Shown here piece after piece: positions 1-4,906 of a stretch of 6,426 nucleotides of DNA (position 1 is its first letter; each line of letters starts with the position of its first letter). The notes beneath the pieces were generated by a model. That model was not told the origin of the DNA. It did not search any database and saw nothing but the letters and a program-made list of their open reading frames with translations. Location: assembly GCA_946481475.1 (NCBI GenBank), contig CAMLOB010000247.1:1-6426 (forward strand), read 5' to 3'. The position numbers and the translations under genes are program-made. This stretch comes from an uncultured Chlorobiota bacterium (GTDB lineage Bacteria; Bacteroidota; Kapaibacteriia; OLB7).

Positions 1-59
1 CTATTTTTTGGGAATCTCTCCCCCACACTTTTCACCCTCTGGCCGACTCTCCTTCCCGA
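1..59. repeat. Left copy of a 59-bp direct repeat (attL-like boundary)
   Basis: This stretch matches 6301-6359 at 58 of 59 positions, the one mismatch being C at 36 versus A at 6336. Beyond base 59 the two copies stay alignable without gaps to about base 104 and then diverge. Read on the minus strand, the repeat holds the last nine codons of a membrane-protein reading frame and its stop, followed by the GTG at which the 109-aa ORF begins in the right copy. A long near-identical direct repeat overlapping a gene 3' end is the usual appearance of a site-specific integration core. A tandem duplication junction would look similar. The window starts exactly at the repeat, so its true left limit is unknown. 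Confidence 0.75.
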
Positions 60-118
60 GCCCGGCGCCGGCAACGGTCCCCCCGCAGTACACCGCCGAT
101 CAGCACCACAATTCCCAC
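32..118 (-). pseudogene. Truncated 3' end of a membrane-protein gene (left copy)
   Basis: The frame from GTG at 118-116 to TGA at 34-32 gives 28 residues: a hydrophobic run (GIVVLIGGVL), then an Arg-rich tail (RCRRRAREGESARG). It aligns with the C-terminus encoded at 6426-6332 (VFVLRVYRFRRRDREGESARV). Upstream the frame is stopped by TGA at 124-122, so no long protein can be made. A GGAGG-like Shine-Dalgarno sequence lies about 9 nt before GTG 118, so a 28-aa membrane mini-protein is possible. I favour a displaced or captured 3' fragment: the similarity fades gradually upstream while the stop-proximal part is nearly identical. Confidence 0.5.
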
Positions 119-434
119 CCCTCACGCCCTCCGATCGCGCACCGACCGGCCGCAACCTACACCGGCAAAATTCACTTGGTCATCTTTCCCGTTTCCCCGA
201 CCGACACCCCTCCTTTTTTGCTCTTTTTTTAGTCTTGCATTTGTTGCATTTCACTCCCCCTCACACACTCGATTTCCCCCACCGCTGATAACGATTTTCA
301 GTCGTTGTAGGGATCCGTTTCCCCTTTTTTCGATACCCCACCATCAAAACCCCTGCATCCAAATGCAACCGACCTCGCTTCCGGCCCGATCCCATTGATA
401 ACCTTTTCAATCCCTCCACCTCTCTCACCAGCTC

Positions 435-488
435 GTAAGCGGGGTAAGTGGGGTAAGTCTAAGTGCGACAAGTGGGACAAGTTCACAC
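435..488. repeat. Six tandem degenerate 9-bp repeats
   Basis: The units are GTAAGCGGG, GTAAGTGGG, GTAAGTCTA, AGTGCGACA, AGTGGGACA and AGTTCACAC, end to end with no gaps. The first two or three and the last three form two sub-families sharing the core AAGTGGG. On the minus strand the array translates as a Leu-rich repeat of three-residue steps (LSHLSHLDLPHLPRL). Short phased repeats of this kind are typical of initiator or repressor binding arrays, but nothing shows which protein would bind. Confidence 0.6.
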
Positions 489-662
489 CCTCGCAACACC
501 GATCCTTTCCCACTTCCCGGAAATAAAAACCGTGAGAATGAGAATAACACCCCGTGTAGTCTCGCAAACCTCCCTCCCCGCTCTTCCTACTCCCGCAAGG
601 GTTTCCGGGACGAACAGAACCCGAAAAATGCGCGGGAATCAAATGGGAAAGCGTTCCCGAAT

Positions 663-678
663 TGAGAAAGTTTTCTCA
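663..678. promoter_or_regulatory. Operator-like palindrome TGAGAAA-GT-TTTCTCA
   Basis: Seven-base perfect inverted arms surround a 2-bp centre. The arms are too close to form an RNA hairpin, so the shape is that of a dimeric regulator site. No adjacent promoter is recognisable and the regulator is unknown. The AT-rich arms stand out against the GC-rich surroundings. Confidence 0.3.
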
Positions 679-811
679 CCCAAAATGAGATTTCCCACCC
701 CTACCAGCTCCACAACATCACCCCGCCTGCAGCAGGACCGGCCACACCTCCCCGATCAGCTCACTACCAGCTCGTTCCCAGACTTGACGGGGGGCGAAAA
801 AAACGCGCCCC

Positions 812-851
812 AAAAAAGAAAAAGAGGAACACGGTTCTCCCGGTTCCTCTT
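812..851 (-). terminator. Rho-independent terminator, minus strand
   Basis: Arms AAGAGGAAC (822-830) and GTTCCTCTT (843-851) are perfect 9-bp inverted repeats around a 12-nt loop. On the minus strand the hairpin is followed by a T-rich tract with one interruption (TTTCTTTTTT, near 821-812). It lies 49 bp past the 42-aa ORF and 561 bp past the rep stop with no intervening minus-strand terminator that I can see, so it probably ends the rep transcript. Confidence 0.75.
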
Positions 852-867
852 GCTCATTCTTCTCCGC

Positions 868-895
868 TATTGCAAAAGAATTGTCACTTGCAATA
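868..895. repeat. 28-bp inverted repeat TATTGCAA-12-TTGCAATA
   Basis: Perfect 8-bp arms (868-875 and 888-895) flank a 12-nt AT-rich centre. The 28-bp total length and two-arm layout recall recombinase or replication-protein sites, but the arms do not match the conserved XerC/XerD arms of dif. It sits between the 42-aa ORF stop and the terminator hairpin, so it could also form a transcript-end stem-loop. Confidence 0.45.
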
Positions 896-899
896 AGAG

Positions 900-1028
900 C
901 TATTCAGCTTCACCGAATCGAAGACAACGACCGCCGTCGTTCACCTCCCCGGCTCCCCTACATTCCACCGTTTCAACCTTAGCAAAGGTTAACACCTTTC
1001 TCCCCCGTTCTTCTGTCCTGGTACTCAC
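900..1028 (-). CDS. Small hypothetical protein, 42 aa
   Basis: GTG at 1028 to TAG at 902-900. I recognise no family. The product is charged, with two cysteines in its second half, and has no membrane segment or signal peptide. The start overlaps as GTGA the TGA of an even shorter upstream frame (ends MLTLKRVRRVGGQ), suggesting translational coupling. A short inverted repeat AACCTT-AGCA-AAGGTT (975-990) lies inside it. It is the last candidate gene before the terminator at 812-851. Filamentous phages often carry very small genes next to rep, but no evidence here ties this one to a known role. Length and atypical start make it a weak call. Confidence 0.3.
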   Translation of the reverse strand: MSTRTEERGRKVLTFAKVETVECRGAGEVNDGGRCLRFGEAE

Positions 1029-1246
1029 TGGCCGCCGACTCTCCGAACCCGTTTCAACGTCAACATTTGTCTACAGCTCACACCCCACTTTTCCCACTGG
1101 TACCGACCGGCCGCAACCTCTCATACATCCCGTTCTTTTCCTCTCTCCCGGCTTTCTCCATCCTTCCCTATCCCTTTCGCCTGTCTAATCCCGTCACGGC
1201 CACGTATGGCACCTCTCCCGGCATTTCCTGAACTGCCCTCTTCCCA

Positions 1247-1270
1247 TTCTCTCTCAGATCGGAGAGAGAA
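1247..1270. repeat. Hairpin with 9-bp arms at the end of the 53-aa ORF
   Basis: TTCTCTCTC (1247-1255) pairs with GAGAGAGAA (1262-1270) around AGATCG. The hairpin overlaps the stop codon of the 53-aa frame on the minus strand. No T-tract follows on either strand, so it is not an obvious terminator. It could stabilise or process the rep-53aa transcript before the small downstream ORFs. Confidence 0.5.
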
Positions 1271-1415
1271 CCGATTCCGAAAATATTCGATCACAAGTGA
1301 GAACTTTTCTTCCCTCACGTGTCCTTACTACACTTCCGGCCAGACTCCCCCGGTCCGCTTTCCTCTCCGGAGAACAGATTCCTTCCCGTTGTTCAACTGT
1401 CAGACTGACTGTCAC
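1254..1415 (-). CDS. Small hypothetical protein coupled to rep, 53 aa
   Basis: GTG at 1415 overlaps the rep stop as GTGA, and AGGGGA sits four bases upstream of it inside the end of rep, a good layout for translational coupling. The frame ends at TGA 1256-1254. The 53-residue product is basic, has two cysteines (near residues 14 and 41) and lacks a membrane segment or signal peptide. No family recognised. By position it could be compared with the small ssDNA-binding or replication-accessory genes that often accompany rep in filamentous phages, but the sequence itself does not show such a fold. The coupling and local Shine-Dalgarno site are the main support. Confidence 0.4.
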   Translation of the reverse strand: MTVSLTVEQREGICSPERKADRGSLAGSVVRTREGRKVLTCDRIFSESVLSPI

Positions 1416-2593
1416 GGTATCCCCTGTTGTGCTCGTATGCGTCCGATCACTTTCGATATTTCCGACCGCGTGGCTCCCTCTCTCAGTTGCTCCCGGACGA
1501 CCTTCCCTTCCCGGTTCACATAGTGAATACTCCCCTTGTCTACATACAACGTTGTTCGTTGCAACGACTTTGCAAGCTTACGGTAATGCCGTCGCTCTTC
1601 TTTCGTCGGAGTATCCACGCTCTTGTGAGGATCACTCACACCCGCTGTCAGTGGCTCCCATATATCGGCCTCATTCGGGAGTATCTCCCCCCGCTCTTCC
1701 ATCAATCGCCGCGCATACTCCCGACGTTCGGCCTTGTACTTCTCCGAGTGGAAACTAACTCCGGACGAACATAGCAACGACCGCCGCCCCTTCCCTTCCA
1801 GCGCGTCTTTGAAGGCATATTTCACCACATACCCCACCACCTGTTCCGGCCTCTCCTCTCGTGTGTCCAGATGCTGAACATCCATCACCACACCGCCGCC
1901 AAGATCAAACCACGCCGAACGTACATTCTCTTCCGTCACGCTTTCCGGGATGCTGCAAAGGACGTGAAGGTGAGTATACCCCGACTTGTGGGATTCAGGA
2001 ACGGCAAGATAGACGAACCGCCCCCGACGGTGAACACGCTTGCGGAAGACCGACCACCGATCTATGATGTACTTCCGGGAATGCTCCAGGTTCACCCCGT
2101 TCTTCGGATCGACCGTCAGGGTCATAAAGGTGAGTCTCGGAAGACCCGAAAAGATGCGGGAGAAGTGCCCGACATATTGGCGGCGAACCTTCCCACCACA
2201 GACCGGGCATTGCTTTTTATTACAACTCTTCTTCTCGATGCGCCGTCCCCGGATACCTCCGGTCTCCAGATCGACCGCAGAACGGACAAAGTGGACCGGT
2301 GTCGGACATTCCGGGACCGGTTCGGTAGTTTCTTGGTAGTGGGAAGCGTTGGACGTGTCTACGCGCGGCGAAGTGGCCCGGCTTGCAGGCTCCCCTAAAT
2401 CGGCTTTTTCTTGCTGATTTCGGGCAAAAGAAGAGAGACGGTCACTTATTCTATAGAGATCAAGGGGTTGCCCCTTACGGTCCCCGAATACCTTACCTCT
2501 CTCCCTCTCCGTATGGGCTTGTTCCACTAAGACCATACCTCCGTGAAGAAGATCGTGCCGAAATATAGGGCTTTCCGTCGCGAAGTTTTCCAC
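1412..2593 (-). CDS. rep: HUH-family rolling-circle replication initiator (G2P/ORF2-like Rep)
   Basis: This protein would nick one strand at the replication origin and stay covalently attached through a tyrosine, as in ssDNA phages and rolling-circle plasmids. The 393-aa frame shows the expected order: a Cys cluster SCNKKQCPVCGG (about 123-134, possible zinc ribbon); motif I FMTLTVDPK (156-164); the metal-binding HUH motif GYTHLHVL (205-212) with H208 and H210; and motif III VGYVVKYAFK (253-262) with Y255, K258 and Y259 as nuclease candidates. RRSLLCSSGVSF (270-281) matches a basic/Ser block that often follows in phage Rep proteins. No helicase domain is present. The GTG start at 2593 has only a weak Shine-Dalgarno site; GTG at 2527 (Val23), 10 nt after GGAGG, would give 371 aa. 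The C-terminal 110 residues are basic and unassigned. Confidence 0.9.
   Translation of the reverse strand: MENFATESPIFRHDLLHGGMVLVEQAHTERERGKVFGDRKGQPLDLYRISDRLSSFARNQQEKADLGEPASRATSPRVDTSNASHYQETTEPVPECPTPVHFVRSAVDLETGGIRGRRIEKKSCNKKQCPVCGGKVRRQYVGHFSRIFSGLPRLTFMTLTVDPKNGVNLEHSRKYIIDRWSVFRKRVHRRGRFVYLAVPESHKSGYTHLHVLCSIPESVTEENVRSAWFDLGGGVVMDVQHLDTREERPEQVVGYVVKYAFKDALEGKGRRSLLCSSGVSFHSEKYKAERREYARRLMEERGEILPNEADIWEPLTAGVSDPHKSVDTPTKEERRHYRKLAKSLQRTTLYVDKGSIHYVNREGKVVREQLREGATRSEISKVIGRIRAQQGIP
2523..2535. repeat. 13-bp direct repeat, copy 1 (over the alternative rep start)
   Basis: TCCACTAAGACCA occurs here and again at 2672-2684. On the minus strand this copy reads TGGTCTTAGTGGA and covers the better-placed rep start (GTG at 2527), just after GGAGG. 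The second copy is folded into the 2668-2697 hairpin. A plus-strand RNA carrying the upstream copy would be perfectly complementary to the rep start region. Confidence 0.7.
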
Positions 2594-2667
2594 GGTCTTT
2601 CCACGATCCCCCGGAATCTCCCTTCACGAAATTTTTACCCTTCCGTGATATGCCGCGTTGTATCTTC

Positions 2668-2697
2668 GTGCTCCACTAAGACCAAAGGTCGGAGCAC
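2668..2697. repeat. Bulged hairpin containing 13-bp repeat copy 2
   Basis: On the plus strand GTGCTCC (2668-2674), a five-base bulge ACTAA, GACC, loop AAA, GGTC and GGAGCAC (2691-2697) form an 11-bp stem interrupted by the bulge. On the minus strand the bulge reads TTAGT after a CT. Rolling-circle initiators often nick within an exposed segment of an extruded hairpin, so this is a candidate nick site as well as a candidate antisense-RNA stem. The sequence alone does not separate the two. Confidence 0.55.
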
Positions 2698-2717
2698 CGT
2701 GCGTGACCTTTACTTCC

Positions 2718-2758
2718 AGTCCCTGTTCCCGATAATGAGAGCAGGGGCTTTTTCTTTT
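2718..2758 (+). terminator. Rho-independent terminator, plus strand
   Basis: AGTCCCTG (2718-2725) pairs with CAGGGGCT (2742-2749), one G-T wobble included, around a 16-nt loop and runs directly into TTTTTCTTTT. On the minus strand the tail would be A-rich before the stem and not T-rich after it, so the polarity is plus. It ends a transcript running against rep. Confidence 0.6.
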
Positions 2759-2781
2759 CCTCCACCCCCTACCGTTCACGG

Positions 2782-2814
2782 GAACTTCACGAGATCTTCA
2801 CACGAACTTCACAC
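2782..2814. repeat. Three 11-bp tandem repeats (iteron-like)
   Basis: GAACTTCACGA, GATCTTCACAC and GAACTTCACAC abut exactly (2782, 2793, 2804). A weaker unit precedes in the same phase (2771-2781, TTCACG core). Eleven-base spacing puts each unit on the same face of the helix, as expected for cooperative binding by an initiator or repressor. Position 190 bp upstream of rep suits Rep binding or rep control. Confidence 0.65.
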
Positions 2815-2856
2815 CGGTTCCACAAAATTTCCGTACCGGCTCACTTCCGCTTCTCA

Positions 2857-2874
2857 GAATCTCCGCAGAGATTC
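2857..2874. repeat. Short hairpin GAATCTC-CGCA-GAGATTC
   Basis: Perfect 7-bp arms with a 4-nt loop, in the origin-like region. No T-tract follows on either strand. It may be part of the replication origin or an operator; role not determined. Confidence 0.45.
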
Positions 2875-3020
2875 CACACAGACCTATCAGAATCTTGCTA
2901 CACGCTCACTTCTCGATCCCCCTCGATCTTCCGGCACCTTCCCGCCTCGATCAGCTCTCCGTTCGCTCCTGGAGCTGAAGATTCCCGACCCGATGTTAAA
3001 GGCCCGTAAGTGATTCATTC

Positions 3021-3070
3021 GTGGTAGAAATGTGGTAAGGAGAGTGTTCCGTTTGTGGTGGAAAGTGGTA
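3021..3070. repeat. Four GTGGTR boxes in two phased pairs
   Basis: GTGGTA at 3021, GTGGTA at 3032, GTGGTG at 3055 and GTGGTA at 3065: pairs spaced 11 and 10 bp with about 33 bp between pairs, each followed by a purine run. The helical spacing suggests a protein-binding array distinct from the TTCACAC array at 2782-2814. Confidence 0.45.
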
Positions 3071-3221
3071 GAAGAGTAATCCGGTTCGGGTTCTTTCTGG
3101 TACCAATTCGGTACCGATCCGGTTCACTTCCGCACTGGGTCCGCGCTCCGTCTGCTCCCGATCCGGTGCCGATCCGTCCCCCTCCCCCTCCCGATCACAG
3201 ACCACACCGGCACACTACCAC

Positions 3222-3250
3222 AAAAAAAAGCCCGGATCGATCCGGGCTTT
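3222..3250 (-). terminator. Rho-independent terminator ending the secreted-protein operon
   Basis: The arms form a perfect palindrome centred on ATCGAT: GCCCGGATC (3230-3238) and GATCCGGGC (3239-3247), extended by AAA/TTT. On the minus strand the stem runs into eight T residues (3229-3222). It lies 25 bp after the stop of the 3276-3737 gene, exactly where the cassette transcript should end. A short TTT on the other side makes weak plus-strand activity possible. Confidence 0.9.
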
Positions 3251-3275
3251 ATAGGCTCACTTCGCTCTATCGCTC

Positions 3276-3737
3276 TCAGTTCAAAAGCGAAGACTCTATT
3301 ACCAGAACAGAACTTCCGTTGGTAGTATACACAGCATCGCAAGTCGGATAACTGGAACCACCGGGAGCAAGTGTTCCCCCGCTACCAATGGGAACAGAGA
3401 CATACCCCGTACCACTCGGAGTTACTGTAATGGGAAGCTGATCCGGACTACCTGTCGGAGGAATAGGAACGTCACCACCGTAAAGAGACAACGGCCCTCT
3501 ATAGACCTCCTCCATACATGTACCATCGCAGTTACCTTCAAGGATTCTATACTCCCAGTACTCACTCGGCATTCCGGCATTAACCTTCTTTGCAAGAATC
3601 TTGAAGGCAATACAATGCCCGTCCCTTTCAATCTCACCTTCAGCATACCATCTGTTCGGATTGAGGTCAGCCAGTACAGTTGTTCCAGCGAATAGCAATA
3701 AGAGCAGAGAAAGCAAAGGCAATTTTCTATAAATCAT
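3276..3737 (-). CDS. Exported protein, third gene of the secreted cassette (153 aa)
   Basis: ATG at 3737 is preceded by AGGTG at short spacing and opens a clear Sec signal peptide: MIYRK, the hydrophobic core LPLLSLLLLLFAG, and a likely signal peptidase site after TTVLA (residues 1-23). A TTG at 3770 would add 11 residues but lacks a Shine-Dalgarno site and puts a long n-region before the signal. The mature part has cysteines at GHC, a CDGTC pair, and one near the C-terminus, compatible with disulfides outside the cytoplasm. The second half (PTGSPDQLPITVTPSGTGYV, then VPIGSGGTLAPGGS) parallels the upstream gene, so the two look like diverged duplicates. No C-terminal membrane anchor. No family recognised; a phage surface/adsorption component or a secreted cargo protein are both possible. 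Confidence 0.75.
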   Translation of the reverse strand: MIYRKLPLLSLLLLLFAGTTVLADLNPNRWYAEGEIERDGHCIAFKILAKKVNAGMPSEYWEYRILEGNCDGTCMEEVYRGPLSLYGGDVPIPPTGSPDQLPITVTPSGTGYVSVPIGSGGTLAPGGSSYPTCDAVYTTNGSSVLVIESSLLN

Positions 3738-3759
3738 GCCACACCTGTAGTTAGTGATT

Positions 3760-4203
3760 TCAGGAAACAATTATCGCCGGTACAAAAATCGACGTCGAAA
3801 ACGGATCAAGAATGAAATCCCACGTTGAACCAACACCGGGAACAAATCCCCCTCCCTTTCCGACAGTCACCCCAAGTAAAATCCAGTCTCCGGAAGTGTT
3901 CACATGGACCGGAAGACCGTCGGTCGGGAACGTGCCGACATTCGCCCACTCCCCTTCATGCCAACATTCACACTCATCCTCGCAGAACCGCCACATGAAC
4001 TTATTCTGAATCGTCCCATCACTCAACCTCCTCGTCAACCGAATTCGCTCCCTGTCAAGTCCATCGTCAGCCAGACCCAGACCGTCGTCAATACACTGAC
4101 TGATTTCCTTCCACTCCGTTTCTACGACCGTCGCAGCCTGCACAGTTACCCCCAACAGGCCAAAGGAAAGAAATACAAAAAGAGCCGTCAATCTTAAGAC
4201 CAT
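3760..4203 (-). CDS. Exported Cys-rich protein, second gene of the secreted cassette (147 aa)
   Basis: ATG at 4203 follows GAGGGAGG by 11 nt and starts a signal peptide: MVLR, hydrophobic core LTALFVFLSFGLLGV, cleavage after TVQA (residues 1-23). The alternative GTG at 4224 overlaps the previous stop as GTGA but would put seven residues before the signal. The mature protein has CIDDG and a dense cluster CEDECEC (three Cys) after MWRF, followed by PTDGLPVHVNTSGDWILLGV and VGKGGGFVPGVGSTW. That order, a Cys pair then Pro-Thr, Leu-Pro, beta-like strand and a Gly-rich VPG block, matches the 3276-3737 product, suggesting tandem duplication and divergence. The very C-terminus is hydrophobic (STSIFVPAIIVS) but too short for an anchor. 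Function unknown. Confidence 0.75.
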   Translation of the reverse strand: MVLRLTALFVFLSFGLLGVTVQAATVVETEWKEISQCIDDGLGLADDGLDRERIRLTRRLSDGTIQNKFMWRFCEDECECWHEGEWANVGTFPTDGLPVHVNTSGDWILLGVTVGKGGGFVPGVGSTWDFILDPFSTSIFVPAIIVS

Positions 4204-4220
4204 AATAAAGGCTGCCTCCC

Positions 4221-4901
4221 TCACTGAATGTTGAAACTGCTATCAGGAAACGACTCCGATACAACAAGGTTCGGATTTATCACAAGGCGACCCGGAGAGA
4301 TACTGAAGACCACGCGCAACACTACTTCTCTCGGCTCCGAAGAAACCCACTCAGGATCAACTTCTATACTTACCCGATCCACTGACGTTTTATCGCATCC
4401 ACTTCCCGGAGGAACATCCATCGAATAGGGTTCCAGCAACGAGGCAGAGCGGGGATGAATCTCCCCGGTACGAACATCATACAGTTCCAAATCCAAGGCC
4501 ATTACCGCCTGATCCGCCGTCCCCGGCGGCTTATGAAAAGCCTCTACAAAGAACCGGTATCCAAGGTCAAACTCCACCGAAGTTTTCGACTTATCCAGAA
4601 TGAAAGGCCTGCTCTGCAAAGCATTGACTACCCCGTCATATGCTTCGTACATCATGCCGTCAAACATCAACGCCTCCGACTCCCCATCGGAACGAAGAAC
4701 CTCCCCGTCCCCCCATGCGAAAGAGAACGTTGCATGAGTACCCAGATACTCCGAGAACTCTTCAGACATGAAAGAGACTGCCCCCCCTGACCCTTGCGCC
4801 TTCACTACGCCCACAACCCCGATCAAAAGAAGACCCGATATGACTGATAGGATTCTCATAACAACCGTCCCCCGGTTGATATGAGTTCTGACATGAGCCA
4901 C
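4221..4901 (-). CDS. Exported protein, first gene of the secreted cassette (226 aa)
   Basis: GTG at 4901 lies 9 nt after GGAGG, the only good Shine-Dalgarno site nearby. The internal ATG at 4859 (212 aa) gives a tighter signal peptide (MRILSVISGLLLIGVVGVVKA, then QGSGG) and may be the true start; see the 16-codon frame at 4906-4856. The mature part is acidic, with one cysteine, and reads as alternating beta-like segments (VSFMSEEFSEYL, TSVEFDLGYRFFVEAF, EVVLRVVFSIS). No membrane anchor follows the signal. It does not clearly share the Cys-pair/Gly-rich layout of its two neighbours. It is separated from the next gene by 17 bp, so the three form one operon. I recognise no family; extracytoplasmic location is the only firm statement. 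Confidence 0.75.
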   Translation of the reverse strand: MAHVRTHINRGTVVMRILSVISGLLLIGVVGVVKAQGSGGAVSFMSEEFSEYLGTHATFSFAWGDGEVLRSDGESEALMFDGMMYEAYDGVVNALQSRPFILDKSKTSVEFDLGYRFFVEAFHKPPGTADQAVMALDLELYDVRTGEIHPRSASLLEPYSMDVPPGSGCDKTSVDRVSIEVDPEWVSSEPREVVLRVVFSISPGRLVINPNLVVSESFPDSSFNIQ

Positions 4902-4906
4902 TTCAT
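4856..4906 (-). CDS. Possible 16-aa leader peptide in front of the secreted cassette
   Basis: ATG at 4906 follows GGAGG by only 4 nt and encodes MKWLMSELISTGGRLL, ending at TGA 4858-4856, which overlaps as ATGA the ATG at 4859 of the next frame. This is the layout of a translationally coupled leader. The same Shine-Dalgarno site is better spaced for the GTG at 4901, so either the leader or the longer exported protein is translated from it, not obviously both. Confidence 0.3.
   Translation of the reverse strand: MKWLMSELISTGGRLL

Larger units (their letters stand above)
125..811. other. Stretch with no confident gene; small coupled ORFs, a 9-bp array and a palindrome
   Basis: No reading frame here is convincing. 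The best is a minus-strand TTG-started frame at 642-298 (114 codons) without a Shine-Dalgarno site; its middle is the translation of the 9-bp array at 435-488, and its last third (IEKVINGIGPEARSVAFG onward) looks most protein-like. Near 212-122 on the minus strand an A-rich leader and AAGGAGGGG precede two very short frames, overlapping each other as GTGA, that run into the membrane-protein fragment. The 241-codon plus-strand frame beginning at 463 is Pro/Ser/Thr/Arg-rich and reads as an antisense shadow. Other sites here are the palindrome at 663-678 and the 18-bp repeat at 141-158. Confidence 0.5.
2660..2758 (+). ncRNA. Candidate antisense RNA opposing the rep leader
   Basis: A plus-strand intrinsic terminator at 2718-2758 has no plus-strand gene before it, only a stable hairpin (2668-2697) and the rep leader on the opposite strand. 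Terminator plus upstream stem-loop is the layout of counter-transcribed RNAs that limit Rep synthesis in many rolling-circle plasmids. The hairpin exposes ACTAA in a bulge, part of a 13-nt sequence perfectly complementary to the rep mRNA start region at 2523-2535. The 5' end is a guess; no convincing promoter is visible. Confidence 0.35.
2594..3221. other. Intergenic control and origin-like region upstream of rep
   Basis: No confident gene. The only minus-strand frame of note (3205-2996, 69 codons, GTG start) lacks a Shine-Dalgarno site and contains translated repeats. The region lies between the secreted-cassette terminator and rep, so the rep promoter must be here, although I see no clear -35/-10 pair. 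It is repeat-dense: the 2668-2697 hairpin, a plus-strand terminator (2718-2758), three 11-bp units at 2782-2814, a hairpin at 2857-2874, GTGGTR boxes at 3021-3070 and CCGATCCG boxes at 3114, 3158 and 3169. This is the best candidate for the double-strand replication origin. Confidence 0.55.

Noticed and set aside
1..104. Diversity-generating retroelement template/variable pair
   Set aside because: Differences between the copies include both A/C and T/G classes and not adenine-only changes, and no reverse transcriptase is present.
435..488. CRISPR array
   Set aside because: Units are 9 bp, degenerate and without spacers.
868..895. dif site for XerC/XerD integration
   Set aside because: Arm sequences do not resemble the conserved dif arms and the site is not in the boundary repeat.
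463..1188. 241-codon plus-strand open frame
   Set aside because: Composition is Pro/Ser/Thr/Arg-rich as expected from reading a pyrimidine-rich strand; no start signal or domain, and it runs antisense over a minus-strand terminator and the 42-aa ORF.
1871..2398. 175-codon plus-strand frame
   Set aside because: Entirely antisense to the confident Rep gene and without any recognisable motif.
2996..3205. 69-codon minus-strand frame between the cassette terminator and rep
   Set aside because: Its sequence is largely translated short DNA repeats (GTGGTR and CCGATCCG boxes), there is no ribosome-binding site and it begins just after a terminator. Kept only as a remark in the region entry.
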